Shown here one piece after another: positions 27,355 through 37,300 of a DNA stretch of 64,000 nt; positions within the stretch are counted from its first letter, which is position 1; each line of letters begins with the position of its first letter. Below the pieces are notes generated by a model. The model was not told where the DNA came from. It saw only the letters and a program-made list of their open reading frames with translations, and did no database searches. Origin of the DNA: Bacteroidaceae bacterium (GTDB lineage Bacteria; Bacteroidota; Bacteroidia; Bacteroidales; Bacteroidaceae); the NCBI GenBank assembly GCA_017965425.1, contig JAGCPY010000007.1, forward strand, positions 1 to 64,000, written 5' to 3'. Both the position numbers and the translations under genes were made by a program.

Positions 27355-28464
27355 ATGGGAGTTCTGAAATTTGAAAATTTACCAATCAATCCACTCGTCG
27401 GGGCAGACTGGAAGACCTTTAAGGAAATGGCTGCCGGACAGCCCATCGACAAAGGGTATTGGTCCAAGTATTTGTTGACGAAAGCAATCTGCCGGTTGCT
27501 TTCTACGGTCGCACCCATTCAAGAACGCCGCTACCAGAAGCTCTTGGCCAACAAGCCTTTGGAGCACGACCCTCTGTTCATTCTCGGACACTGGCGCAGC
27601 GGCACGACCTTCGTTCATAACATCTTCGCACAGGACAAGCACTTTGGACACACTACCACCTATCAGACCGTCTTTCCCCACCTGATGATGTTCGGACAAG
27701 GTTTCATCAAGCCCATCATGAACTTCTTCATCCCTGATCATCGACCAACCGACGGCATGGAGTTAACGCCTGACTTGCCACAGGAAGAGGAATTCGCGCT
27801 CAGCAATACGACACCATACTCCTACTACGACTTCTGGTATTTTCCAAAGCGTATGCTCGACTATTGTGACCGTTACCTGACTTTCGAGAAAATCTCGGAG
27901 GCCGAGAAGCGTGCCTATCAGGATGCATTCATGAAGATTGTCAAGATTTCGCTTTGGAATACGGGCGGAACGCAATATCTTTCCAAGAATCCGCCTCACA
28001 CGGGACATGTTCAAGCTCTGGTCGAAATGTTTCCAGATGCAAAGTTCATCTACCTCATGCGCAATCCTTACACGGTCTTCGAATCCACCCGGTCTTTCTT
28101 CACACAGACCATTGCCCCACTCAAGCTTCAGGATGTCAGCGACGACCAAATAGAGATGAACGCCATCGAGGTGTACCCGAGACTCTACAGGGCATATCAG
28201 CAACAGAAAAAGTGCATCCCCGAAGGACATCTCTATGAGGTGAAGTTCGAGGATTTTGAACACGATGCATACGCCGTGACCAAAGACATCTATGAGAAAC
28301 TGAATCTTCCTGGCTGGGAAGCGTCAGAAGAAGCCATCCGCTCCTATATTGAAAGCAAGCGTGGCTATAAGAAGAATCGTTACGAATATAAACCCCGTAC
28401 CATCCAACTCGTCAACGACCACTGGGGAGAGGCCATTGACGATTGGGGGTACGAACGTCACTAA
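27355..28464 (+). CDS. PAPS-dependent sulfotransferase
   Basis: A cytosolic-type sulfotransferase (Sulfotransfer_3 class) that would pass the sulfonate group from PAPS to an acceptor. The 5'-phosphosulfate loop is GHWRSGTTFVHN (78-89 from the chosen start); the 3'-phosphate contact region is LMRNPYTVFESTRSFF with Arg236 and Arg246; LSKNPPHTGH lies between. No signal peptide. I chose ATG at 27355; a GTG twelve bases earlier is possible. It lies 109 bases after cysN and ends a PAPS-making gene set, so acceptor sulfonation is the likely purpose of the cluster. In gut Bacteroides a comparable PAPS/sulfotransferase locus (BT_0416 region of B. thetaiotaomicron, from memory) sulfonates sterols. Whether this enzyme shares that substrate is not visible. 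Confidence 0.85.
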   Translation: MGVLKFENLPINPLVGADWKTFKEMAAGQPIDKGYWSKYLLTKAICRLLSTVAPIQERRYQKLLANKPLEHDPLFILGHWRSGTTFVHNIFAQDKHFGHTTTYQTVFPHLMMFGQGFIKPIMNFFIPDHRPTDGMELTPDLPQEEEFALSNTTPYSYYDFWYFPKRMLDYCDRYLTFEKISEAEKRAYQDAFMKIVKISLWNTGGTQYLSKNPPHTGHVQALVEMFPDAKFIYLMRNPYTVFESTRSFFTQTIAPLKLQDVSDDQIEMNAIEVYPRLYRAYQQQKKCIPEGHLYEVKFEDFEHDAYAVTKDIYEKLNLPGWEASEEAIRSYIESKRGYKKNRYEYKPRTIQLVNDHWGEAIDDWGYERH

Positions 28465-28478
28465 GTGCTTTTGTGCGC

Positions 28479-28904
28479 TCAGGTAAGGGCCTGTAGGTCA
28501 TTCTCGTTAATGACTTGCAGGCCACTTTCTTTGATGATAACTTGTGCACGCTCTGTATTGTCTGTACGGAAGATGAGCACGCCTTTTCCACCAAGCAGGA
28601 AGGAATAGAGATAGACGATGCCGACCCCTTCTTGTGCAAAAGCCGCGATGGCGTCAGCAGCACTGCCGGGATGGTTGTCCAATTGGATGGCAAAGACTTC
28701 ATTGAGGTTGGCACTCATTCCCGCTTCTTGCAGGATTGTACATGCCAGTTGCGGCTGAGTGGCAATGATGCGACAGATGCCGTAGTCCATCGTATCGACG
28801 ATGTTGGTGGCCACAAGCTGGATACCGGCATTCTTCAATAGCTCCAGAATTTGGAGCAGCGTGCCGGACTTGTTTTCTATAAAGACAGAGAGTTGATGTA
28901 TCAT
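28479..28904 (-). CDS. Tandem ACT-domain protein
   Basis: A 141-residue protein made of two ACT folds: residues 1-68 (IHQLSVFIENKSGTLLQILE, then AGIQLVATNIVDT) and 70-137 (FAIQLDNHPGSAADAIAAFA, then GIVYLYSFLLGGKGVLIF). ACT domains bind amino acids and regulate metabolism; this type regularly sits beside phenylacetate-CoA ligase in Bacteroidota and archaea, where it probably senses aromatic amino acids. It is convergent with the sulfotransferase gene (14 bases between stops). The 115-base gap to the ligase gene contains an inverted repeat. Confidence 0.85.
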   Translation of the reverse strand: MIHQLSVFIENKSGTLLQILELLKNAGIQLVATNIVDTMDYGICRIIATQPQLACTILQEAGMSANLNEVFAIQLDNHPGSAADAIAAFAQEGVGIVYLYSFLLGGKGVLIFRTDNTERAQVIIKESGLQVINENDLQALT

Positions 28905-28945
28905 AGGAGAATGAAAAAAGATAAGAGTTAGAATTTAAAATGATG

Positions 28946-29002
28946 GCGTGAAAAATGTTTAGGGAAAAGTGGAGAGTGAATCGAATCTGTTTCTTTTCAC
29001 GC
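28946..29002. repeat. Inverted repeat in the ligase-ACT gene gap
   Basis: GCGTGAAAA (28946-28954) pairs with TTTTCACGC (28994-29002). Inside it, GGAAAAGTG and CACTTTCC-like segments add partial pairing. It may be a processing or attenuation stem between the two minus-strand genes. Confidence 0.35.
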
Positions 29003-29019
29003 TTTCACTTTCCTTTTTC

Positions 29020-30318
29020 TTATAGCTTTCGGTTGTCGATGACGCGACGGCTCTTGCCCTGACTGCGTTCCAAAGTACCTTGAGGCAACAATTGCACCTT
29101 GGCACGAATGCTGAGAACGCTCTTCAGTTTCTCTGAGAGCTTATTCTCCAGGGCGGCCAGTTCTGGCAGCAGGTCGGTCATGTATTCATTGCGCAGTTCG
29201 ACACGCACGGTGAGGCGATCGAGATTGTCAATGCGATCAACGATAAGCTGGTACTGTGGCTCAAATTCCTTGGTGGAGAGGATGACGCTTTCGACCTGCG
29301 ACGGGAAGACGTTGATGCCTCGGATGATGAGCATGTCGTCGGAACGTCCCATGATGCGACTCATGCGAATGGACGTGCGACCGCACTCGCAGTCGCCTTC
29401 CATTAGGGAGCAGAGGTCGCGGGTGCGATAGCGCAGCAAGGGCATACCTTCCTTTGTCAGCGTCGTGAACACGAGTTCGCCGTGCTGGCCGTTGGGCAGG
29501 GGTTGGAGCGTATCTGGATTGATAATCTCGGGGAAGAAATGGTCTTCACAGATGTGGGAACCGTTCTTGCACTCACATTCGTAGCTGACACACGGCCCCA
29601 TGATCTCGCTCAGTCCATAGAGGTTGAAGCCTTGCAGGCCAAGACGGTTCTCAATTTCGCGACGCATGTCTTCGGTCCAAGGTTCGGCTCCGAAAGCTCC
29701 AACTCGCAAACGAATCTCCTCTTTCTTAATGCCCATTTTGTCCATCGTTTCGGCCAGATGCAGGGCGTAGGAAGGTGTGCAGGCGATGCCAGTGATATGG
29801 AGATCGCGGATGAGTCGCAGATGTTTCTCGGTATTGCCAGTGGAGGCTGGCACGACGGTTGCACCCAGGTTCTCGACGCCATAGTGGGCTCCGAGACCGC
29901 CAGTGAAGAGACCATAGCCGTAGGCCACGGAGAACGTGTCTTCTCGCGTGATGCCATAGGCGGTGAGGCAACGGCTCATGCACTCGCTCCAAACTCCTAC
30001 ATCCTTGCGCGTATAACCCACGATGGTGGGATTGCCGGTGGTGCCGCTGGAGGCGTGAACACGCACGATCTCGCTTTGCGGTGCAGCCTGCAGGCCATAC
30101 GGATAGTTGTCGCGCAAATCCTGTTTGGTCGTGAAAGGAAGCTTCACGATGTCGTCGATTGATTTGATGTCGTCTGGCTCGATGTCCATTTCCTGTAGCT
30201 TGTGGCGGTAGAACGGGACATTGTGATAGACATAATCTACGATTTTGTGCAGGCGTCTTCCCTGAAGCTCGCGCATCTCATCGCGGCTCATGCATTCTTT
30301 GTTCGGATTCCAAATCAT
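29020..30318 (-). CDS. Phenylacetate-CoA ligase-family enzyme
   Basis: An AMP-forming aryl-CoA ligase of the PaaK type, activating phenylacetate or related aryl acids with ATP and CoA. The nucleotide loop is SSGTTGNPTIVGYT (residues 90-103); YGLSEIMGPCVSYEC, YRTRDLCSL and GRSDDMLIIRGINVFPSQVE are standard adenylate-forming motifs. Two CxC pairs (YECECKNGSHIC, DCECGRTS) could bind a metal. The length of 432 is normal for anaerobic Bacteroidota and archaeal forms, which work with indolepyruvate:ferredoxin oxidoreductase in aryl acid/aromatic amino acid exchange. It starts three bases after the aminotransferase stop, so they form one operon. No oxidoreductase gene is in the window. Confidence 0.9.
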   Translation of the reverse strand: MIWNPNKECMSRDEMRELQGRRLHKIVDYVYHNVPFYRHKLQEMDIEPDDIKSIDDIVKLPFTTKQDLRDNYPYGLQAAPQSEIVRVHASSGTTGNPTIVGYTRKDVGVWSECMSRCLTAYGITREDTFSVAYGYGLFTGGLGAHYGVENLGATVVPASTGNTEKHLRLIRDLHITGIACTPSYALHLAETMDKMGIKKEEIRLRVGAFGAEPWTEDMRREIENRLGLQGFNLYGLSEIMGPCVSYECECKNGSHICEDHFFPEIINPDTLQPLPNGQHGELVFTTLTKEGMPLLRYRTRDLCSLMEGDCECGRTSIRMSRIMGRSDDMLIIRGINVFPSQVESVILSTKEFEPQYQLIVDRIDNLDRLTVRVELRNEYMTDLLPELAALENKLSEKLKSVLSIRAKVQLLPQGTLERSQGKSRRVIDNRKL

Positions 30319-30321
30319 GTT

Positions 30322-31629
30322 TTATCGGTTTTGTTGATGTTCTTTATGAAATTCCTCCATCCTCTGTTCCAGCGAGGGCAGAAGGTCGTCGCGCATGTGG
30401 CTGACGCAGATACGCAGTCCTTCCTGATGAGAGCCAGTCGTGATGAGGTTGATGGCCGAGACACCGTAGTAGAGCAATTCGCGCGCGAGTTGGCTTCCCG
30501 TCATGTCGCCATAGCCTATGGTGAAGTAGAAGCCGTCGGCCACGGGACGGTCCAGGTCGCGATCATAAACGATGTGGAAGCCGTGGCGTTGGAAGATGTC
30601 CTTCATTCGGCGCGCGCGTTCGCCATATACCTTGATCTCATCGTGGAAGCAGTAGGTGCCGTCGGCAGCTGCACGCATGATGGCCGCCAACGCATATTGT
30701 GCCGAATGGCTCGTACCGGCGGACAGGGCATAGAGCATTCGCGTGGAAAACACGATGCCAAAGGGCAACCCCTCGTAACGGGCACTCAAATCATCGTAGT
30801 GGCGAGAGAAAAGCGCATTGCTGATGCAAACCACACCGATGCGTTCACCAGCATAAGAGAATGCTTTAGAACCGCTGATGAGCAGCATGTAGTTGTCCGT
30901 GTAGCGTGCCACGGTCGGCTGATAGGGTGGCTGGAAAGGTACGCTCAAGTCCTCGCGGAAGTCCATCGCGAAGTAGGCCAAGTCCTCGATGACAATGCAG
31001 TCGTACTGGGTGGCCAGCCGACCAATGGTCTGCAACTCATCCTCCGTCAGACAAATCCAAGCCGGATTGTTGGGGTTGGAGTAAACAATGGCACAGATGT
31101 TGCCTTTCTGCAAATAGCTTTCCAGCTTGTCGTGAAGCTGATCTCCACGAAAGTCGTAAACGTCGAAGGTCTCGAAGCCAACGCCCATGACCTTCAGCTG
31201 CATCTTCTGAACAGGGAAACCGGGGTCGATGAACAGCACCGTGTCTTTCCGCTTGTCAGCCTGCGAACAGGTGAGGAACGAGGCAAAGGTGCCCTGCATG
31301 GAACCGCACACGGGGACGCAACCCTGTGCATCGACGTCCACGCCCACGAATGCCTTCACAAATCGCGAGGCCTGCTGCTTCAGCTCGGGCTGACCTTGAA
31401 TGTCGGGATAGAAACGTGCCACCCCGTCTTCCAGCGCCTTGATTTGCGCTTTCACGCCAATCTCTGCTGCCGGCAAACCAGGAACGCCCATCTCCAGTTT
31501 GATGAACTCCACGCCGCTCTGCTGCTCGGCCAACGCCGCCACCTGCTTCACCTCACGAATGGTGGCTTTGGCAAAGTCTTGAATGCCGAGCTGGTCGATA
31601 AGACGGTCTATGATTTTTCTTTCTATCAT
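30322..31629 (-). CDS. PLP-dependent class I/II aminotransferase
   Basis: A fold-type I aminotransferase. The cofactor Lys255 is in ISGSKAFSYAGERIG; SNPNNPAWICL (about 184-194) and EDLAYFAMDFRED are the usual substrate/PLP pocket segments. At 435 residues it is a little longer than average for the family. Its position three bases ahead of the aryl-CoA ligase, with the ACT protein next, suggests it interconverts aromatic amino acids and 2-oxo acids, but sequence alone does not fix the substrate. Confidence 0.85.
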   Translation of the reverse strand: MIERKIIDRLIDQLGIQDFAKATIREVKQVAALAEQQSGVEFIKLEMGVPGLPAAEIGVKAQIKALEDGVARFYPDIQGQPELKQQASRFVKAFVGVDVDAQGCVPVCGSMQGTFASFLTCSQADKRKDTVLFIDPGFPVQKMQLKVMGVGFETFDVYDFRGDQLHDKLESYLQKGNICAIVYSNPNNPAWICLTEDELQTIGRLATQYDCIVIEDLAYFAMDFREDLSVPFQPPYQPTVARYTDNYMLLISGSKAFSYAGERIGVVCISNALFSRHYDDLSARYEGLPFGIVFSTRMLYALSAGTSHSAQYALAAIMRAAADGTYCFHDEIKVYGERARRMKDIFQRHGFHIVYDRDLDRPVADGFYFTIGYGDMTGSQLARELLYYGVSAINLITTGSHQEGLRICVSHMRDDLLPSLEQRMEEFHKEHQQNR

Positions 31630-31673
31630 AAAATCTTTATTTCAACATGTCGCGCTTTTTGCTTTTTCGGCTG

Positions 31674-31681
31674 CAAAGTTA
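31674..31681 (-). promoter_or_regulatory. -7 element for the aminotransferase-ligase-ACT operon
   Basis: The minus strand reads TAACTTTG then GCAGCC, an exact TAnnTTTG match, about 45 bases before the ATG at 31629. Confidence 0.5.
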
Positions 31682-31833
31682 CAACTTTTTCGCGAGAGCG
31701 GCGAACAATTTGACAGAAAACTGATGCGATGAAGAAAAAACGATAGTGACGAATGCGGATTCCGTCTGAATGATAGTCCAGGAAATCGGTTGCTCTTGAT
31801 GGAAAGCGTTTGAAGAAGTGGCCGTTCATGGCA

Positions 31834-31892
31834 GAACGTGTACACGTTCACAATGAAAGGTGTACACCTTCACGCCATCACGTGCAAACGTT
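31834..31892. repeat. Three-unit 22-bp palindromic repeat, copy 2
   Basis: The cores GTGTACAC (31838-31845), GTGTACAC (31860-31867) and GTGCAAAC (31882-31889) are exactly 22 bases apart. The first unit, GAACGTGTACACGTTC, is a perfect palindrome and the second, GAAAGGTGTACACCTTC, nearly so. It stands 54 bases from the nested hairpin repeat at 31946-32135. Confidence 0.8.
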
Positions 31893-31945
31893 CATCCCTG
31901 ACCGCTTCGACCGTCCACCCTCTCCTTGTGTTTTTCTGGAAAAAG

Positions 31946-32135
31946 CCTCAATCCCTCACCTTCCACTTCATTTTACTGAGAACGAGTCACTTACGCGTGA
32001 GAGATTGGTGAGGAATAGGTGAGGGATGGTGAGGAATTTCCGTATCTCTCACCATCCCTCACCTATTCCTCACCAATCCCTCACCATTAAACGTTTATGC
32101 CTCAATGGGATACGTCTAAAGGTGAGGGATTGAGG
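31946..32135. repeat. Nested CCCTCACC hairpin repeat, copy 2
   Basis: Outer arms CCTCAATCCCTCACC (31946-31960) and its exact complement (32121-32135) enclose an inner 37-base inverted repeat (31997-32033 with 32048-32084, one mismatch, 14-base loop) built of GGTGAGGGATT-type words. The whole could fold as a long stem within a stem. It lies beyond the 3' end of the fasciclin/SusCD operon, so it may also stop that transcript. Together with the 22-bp block it fills most of the 539-base gap; I see no gene here. Confidence 0.8.
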
Positions 32136-32168
32136 GATTTCAGCAGGAAAAGTATAGGCAGATGTCTT

Positions 32169-34388
32169 TTATTTGCCTATTTGCCCTTTCCAGCTGACAA
32201 ACCAATTTCGACGGTCGCTGAGACGGCCCAAGAGCGAAGGCTCGCGACGTGCCACTTTTTCAGCAAGATAGGTGGCATTGCCCTTGCGATAGGCTGCACG
32301 CATGAGGGCGCCGAAGCGGAAACCTTCGAACGGAGTCTCGAGAGCAGACTCGACGTCCAAAAGGCTGTCGAGCACTACGAGTTGACGTTCATGAACCTGT
32401 GGGATGCCGTAGTCGCGATACCAAATGGTGGCAGCTGTCACCCAAGCTTCATAGAGACTGTCGGCAAAAGCTGACAAGTTGGCTTGATATGCGTCCAAGG
32501 CGTTTCCCCATTGCTCGTGATTACTATTGAAGTCCTCCAGTTGCGGGAAGGCATAGCCGGCGGCTTCTGCCAGCACAATCAGCTCAGGATTACTTTCCTG
32601 AATGTTAGCTGCTTTCTGTGCTGCTGTATTGCCCTTTGTCTCCACGAAGAAAGGAGGCTCTTCTGGAAAGCCAGTCCAATCTGCAGGCTGGTCATTCATG
32701 GGGTCATAATAGTAATCGTTGTTGAAGGCTTCGCCGGATCCACGTGCGTGCAATCCCATCTGGTTGATGCCTAATTGTGAAATGAGGTTGGCGTCCTGAG
32801 TTCTGTTGATGGAGGAATAAGTGACTCCGCCAACGGTCGTGATCATGTCGATGCGGGTGCGGTAATAGATGGTGGGGAAGTCGAAATACTCGACGAAAGC
32901 GCTGTCTAAGGCATTGGTACACTGAGGCAGGACGATACCGTTGATGACCGTGTTGTCGAGTCCTGTAGTGAGGATGGCGAGTGCGAACTTGGGGAAGCCG
33001 GCATAGTTCAACGCCTCGGCCATACGGAGATAGACATCGCCACGGCGATAGACAATCACATCCTGCGGATAATATGCCTTGGAAATCATCTGTGACTCGA
33101 AGGTGTTTTGTCCACGCTGAGACATGCTGATGTTGGTGGGCAGACGAAGATCGCCCAGGAAGTGACGCTGGAGCTGTTGTTCGGTCAGCTGTCCGGTTCC
33201 AATCGTGGCATCTGCAAAGCCATCGCCACTGGCATAGACGGCATAGTAGGTCTGGGAGTCACTATAGTCGAAGCAGGCCTGAGAGGGTGAGAAACTTGCT
33301 TCGACTTTTTCGTCTTCGAGGTTGTAGCAGTAGAGATAACGAAGCTCATTGAAATGTCCTTCGCTGGAAGCCGAATCCATGGCGATGGCAGCGATGACCT
33401 CTGAATCCTTTCGGCCAAAAGAACGGGTGGAGAACCAGAGGGAATTAACGCTCAAAGCCAAATTGAAGTTGCCACTCGTGAAACTGCTGAGAGGCCATAC
33501 GCAAGCATCCAAACCTGTCGTGGTCTTCACCTTGTAGCTCTCATTGTTGAGCAAGCCTACATCTGTTGGAATCCAATCGATGTAGTCATAGTAGCACTTG
33601 GCGGCTTCGCGAGCCAGCATGGGATTCTGATGGATGCTGGCGCTCCAGAGGTAGAGGTCGCCCAGAACCAGCTGGATGGGAAGAACGGCCATGCGAGAGG
33701 GCATTTCAGAGTTGTAGCCGATGTAGGCGGGATTGCCATGATAGGGATAGGTGAACCAGGGAACGTATGGCTTCAGGTCGTCGATGAAATAGTCGCAGAG
33801 GCCAACGAGGTCTTTCTTCGGGGCGTTGTCCAATGCTTTATCGGCATCTTCGAGCGAGAGAATGGGCTGCGTCACCAGAGGGATGTTCTCGCCATAGATT
33901 TGCCCCAACTGGAGATATACCCATGCACGAATGGCACGGACGGCGGTGTATTCGGCACGGAAGACATAGAAGTCGGACTTGACGCCATTGGTGAAAGCCG
34001 TCTCGCGGAGGGTCGTGTCGGCGTTTGCCAAGTAGTAGTTGCAGTTGTTGATAACGGCGTAATAGTCGCGCGGATTGTTGTAGGCATTGTCGTCCGTGAC
34101 CTCGAAGTTGGCAATGGCTTTCAGGTCGGCATTGGCATTGAGGTTGACGGTGGTGAGGTCGCCACGCAGTTCGCCAAAAAGGTTTGTGCGGACGGCAATC
34201 TTCTGAAGCTGTGCGAGAATGCCCACGAAGGAGTTGACGGTGTCGTTGCCTTGGGTGAGATGATTCTCGTCGGCATAAAGCATGTCGTCATTGCCCATGT
34301 CAAGCATGTCGTCACAAGACATGATGGCGGTTCCCGCAAGAGCCAGGGTCAGGGCAGGCAAAATATATTTAATGCGTTTCATAATCAT
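32169..34388 (-). CDS. SusD/RagB-family surface lipoprotein, long form
   Basis: A SusD-type ligand-capture lipoprotein that would form the lid on the neighbouring SusC barrel. The lipoprotein signal ends AIMSC (Cys25) followed by DDML, an acidic surface-export-like signal. TPR-like helices with VYLQLGQIYGENIPLV and VLGDLYLWSASIH, and YRRGDVYLRMAEALNYAG near the middle, are typical SusD features. At 739 residues it is well above the usual 500-600, the extra length lying in the C-terminal third. Last gene of the seven-gene minus-strand operon, six bases after its SusC partner. Met3 at 34382 may be the true start. Confidence 0.85.
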   Translation of the reverse strand: MIMKRIKYILPALTLALAGTAIMSCDDMLDMGNDDMLYADENHLTQGNDTVNSFVGILAQLQKIAVRTNLFGELRGDLTTVNLNANADLKAIANFEVTDDNAYNNPRDYYAVINNCNYYLANADTTLRETAFTNGVKSDFYVFRAEYTAVRAIRAWVYLQLGQIYGENIPLVTQPILSLEDADKALDNAPKKDLVGLCDYFIDDLKPYVPWFTYPYHGNPAYIGYNSEMPSRMAVLPIQLVLGDLYLWSASIHQNPMLAREAAKCYYDYIDWIPTDVGLLNNESYKVKTTTGLDACVWPLSSFTSGNFNLALSVNSLWFSTRSFGRKDSEVIAAIAMDSASSEGHFNELRYLYCYNLEDEKVEASFSPSQACFDYSDSQTYYAVYASGDGFADATIGTGQLTEQQLQRHFLGDLRLPTNISMSQRGQNTFESQMISKAYYPQDVIVYRRGDVYLRMAEALNYAGFPKFALAILTTGLDNTVINGIVLPQCTNALDSAFVEYFDFPTIYYRTRIDMITTVGGVTYSSINRTQDANLISQLGINQMGLHARGSGEAFNNDYYYDPMNDQPADWTGFPEEPPFFVETKGNTAAQKAANIQESNPELIVLAEAAGYAFPQLEDFNSNHEQWGNALDAYQANLSAFADSLYEAWVTAATIWYRDYGIPQVHERQLVVLDSLLDVESALETPFEGFRFGALMRAAYRKGNATYLAEKVARREPSLLGRLSDRRNWFVSWKGQIGK

Positions 34389-34394
34389 TATGTA

Positions 34395-37300
34395 TTAGAG
34401 GTTGATCTTTACACCCAGATTAAACGTTCGTCCAGCAGTGAGGAATCCGCGGTCGATGCCCTGAGACATCACGCTGTTGCTCATCGAGAATTCGGGGTCG
34501 AGACCCAGATAGCGGGTGAGGGTGAAGACATTGGTGGCACGTGCCCAGACAGAGATGCCTTGGATATATGTGTTGTTGATGGGCAGCTTGTAGCTGATAG
34601 TCACATTCTTCAGACGAAGGTAGCTGCCATCTTCAATCCAACGGTCACTGAAAGCACTGTTGCCCATCGGATCGCCATAGGTGGCTCGGGGAATGTCTGT
34701 CACTTGTCCTTCATAGCTCCAACGGCTGACGAGTGCTGTGGTCTGATTCATGAAACGTGAACCGGACTCGAGTTGCTGACGCATGTAGTTATATACGTCA
34801 CCACCTAAGCTATAATTGAAGCCGAGGTCGAGGGTCAGGCGTTTGTAGCTGAGGCTGGTCCAGATATTACCATAGGCATCTGGATTGGCATCGCCGATGA
34901 TGGTGCGGTCGTTCGCGTCGATCTTCCCGTCTTGGTTCAAGTCTGCATACTTTACATCACCAGCTGAGAAATAATTACGCGTCACGCCGTCGGCGGCCAG
35001 ACGGTAGAGCCCGTCGGCAGCCGCTTCCTCGGAAGTGGCATAAACACAGGTGCCGCTCTTTGTCTGAGCTGTACTCAAACCATAGAACTGATTGATGGAA
35101 CTGCCAACCTGGCTGCGGATGGTGGCACCGAGCACCTCATGGTCTTCGTAAGCTGCGCCGTCGGGCAACTCTGTCAATGTGTTGACATAGTGACCAACGG
35201 ATGCTCCAACGCTCCAATTCCAGTCGTTGCCGGAAATCAGATGTGCGGTCAGGTTCATGTCGAAGCCTTGGTTCTTGAGCTTGCCTCCATTGCTCCAGTT
35301 CTGTTCAATACCCGACAGGAAATTGAGAGAGCGAAGAGTCAGAAGGTCGCTCGTCCAACTGTGGAAGTAATTGAACCCAACGGCCAGACGGTTATTCAGG
35401 AAACGACCTTCAATACCGGCATTGAAGCGGCGGGTAGTTTCCCACTTGAGCTTGGTGTTGCCAATGTTCTCGAGGCTGAGACCTGGAATCTGCCCAAGGA
35501 ACAGGCTGCTCTTGAAATAGGTGTGAGAAGCATCGAACGGCAGATTGTCATTACCGCTGAGGCCATAACCGGCTACCAACTTCATGTAATCAATGCCATC
35601 GTAGTCGAACCACTCTTCGTTGCTCATGACCCAACCGGCTTGAATGCTGGGGAAGATGCCCCAGACCACTCCGCCAAGCTTGAGGCCACTGGCATCGCGA
35701 CCGAACTGTGAGTTGGTCTCCATAGAGAGGTCGCCTTGCAAATAGTAGCGGTTGGCATAGTTGTATCGTGCCTGACCATACCACGTGAACGTAGCCCAGT
35801 TCTCATGGCTGCCGTCGATTTGTTTTTGGTCGGTGCCAGAGATGAGGGGCGTCTTGTCGTTACCTGTATTGTAACCATTCTGCTGGGTCAGGGAATAGCT
35901 TTCGTTCATGAAGCGGAAGCCACCCAAAAGGTTGATACTGTGTGCATCGTAGCGGTTGTTCCATTCAATCTTCGTATCGGAAAGTACGCTGTTTTGCTTG
36001 GAATAGAGCGAGCCTATCATGTTGTCCATCTTCAGATGGAAGGCCTGTACCCAGAATTGAGGAACGCCGTTCATAGGTACGTAGCGTTTCTCGTTGGTAT
36101 TGACCAAGGAGTAGCTGAACAGAGAACTGAATTTCAGATGCTTGTTGGGATGCCAACTGGGCGTGATGGACAGGTTGACGTAGGAATTATCATAGTAGTT
36201 CTTGTTCTGCGCCGTGCCGTATTCAAGGATGGCGACGGGATTGGCCAACTCATAATTGGAGTTACGCAACTGACTGACCTGTGCCAGATAGTCTTCATCC
36301 TCAATGTCGAGGTGAGCCGTGCTGATGATGCCTGCGCCTTTGTCGGCAGCCACGAAACTATAAGGACTGAGCATGGAAGACTTGGCAAAACTGAGGAAGT
36401 TGAGCGACGTGATGGTGCTTTGGTCATAATCCTCGGGGGCGGCCATGTCATAGAGCTTGCGCGTGGAGTTGCTAAACGAAGCGTCGAAGCGCATGTCAAT
36501 CCAATCGGTAATCTTAATATCTGTATTGAAGCGGACATTCAGACGATTGTAGTTGGCTTCTTTGATGGTTTCGTCAGCATGATTGTAACCAATGGAAAGC
36601 ATGTAGTTCGCCACGTCACCACCACCTTGCACGCTCAGGCCATAGCGTTGGATGATGGCCTGCTGGTAAATCTCATCTGCCCAGTTGGTGTTGTTGGCAT
36701 ACTTGTTATAATAATAGTTGTAGTTATAAGGATCAGCCGGATTGAAAGGCCGCTCATCCAGGAACTTGAAGCTCTGGAGCATGGTGCCTGTGCTCTGTAA
36801 AAGACTGCTGGCGTAGGTCTTGAACTGGGAACCACTCAGCATATTATATGTGCGAGGCATCAGTTCAATGCCCACACTGGCTGTCGCATCAATGCGTGTA
36901 GCCAACGAACGGTTACGTTTGGTTTTGATGAGAATAACGCCATTGGCACCTTTCGCACCGTAGATGGCTGTTCCGTTCTTCATGACCTCAACACTCTCGA
37001 TGTCGTTGACATTGAAGTTTGAAAGCACATCATTGTAGAAGCCCGAGTGAATCATCTCACGACCATACTGCATCTCGGTGATGACTCCGTCGATGACGAT
37101 GAGCGGCTGGGAGTTGACCATATAGCTGTTGACACCATTGACTTGCAAGTAGGCTCCTAAACCCTTGATGCCGCCGCGTTCCACCGCACGGACTTCACCC
37201 CCCAGTCGGTCTTCGACTTCGGAAGCCACGCTGATGGAGTTGGAGTAGTCAAAGCCTGACGCTTTTGCTACGTTCATGATGTTATCATCGTCGCCATAAA

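Noticed and set aside
30202-31713. 503-codon plus-strand open frame opposite the aminotransferase
   Set aside because: Antisense shadow; the minus strand encodes a PLP enzyme with all motifs.
31834-31892. The 22-bp repeat blocks considered as CRISPR
   Set aside because: Only three units, six-base spacers, palindromic cores and no cas genes; does not fit CRISPR.
33630-36800. Long plus-strand open frames opposite the SusC and SusD genes
   Set aside because: Val/Ile/His-rich antisense shadows of well-defined SusC/SusD proteins.
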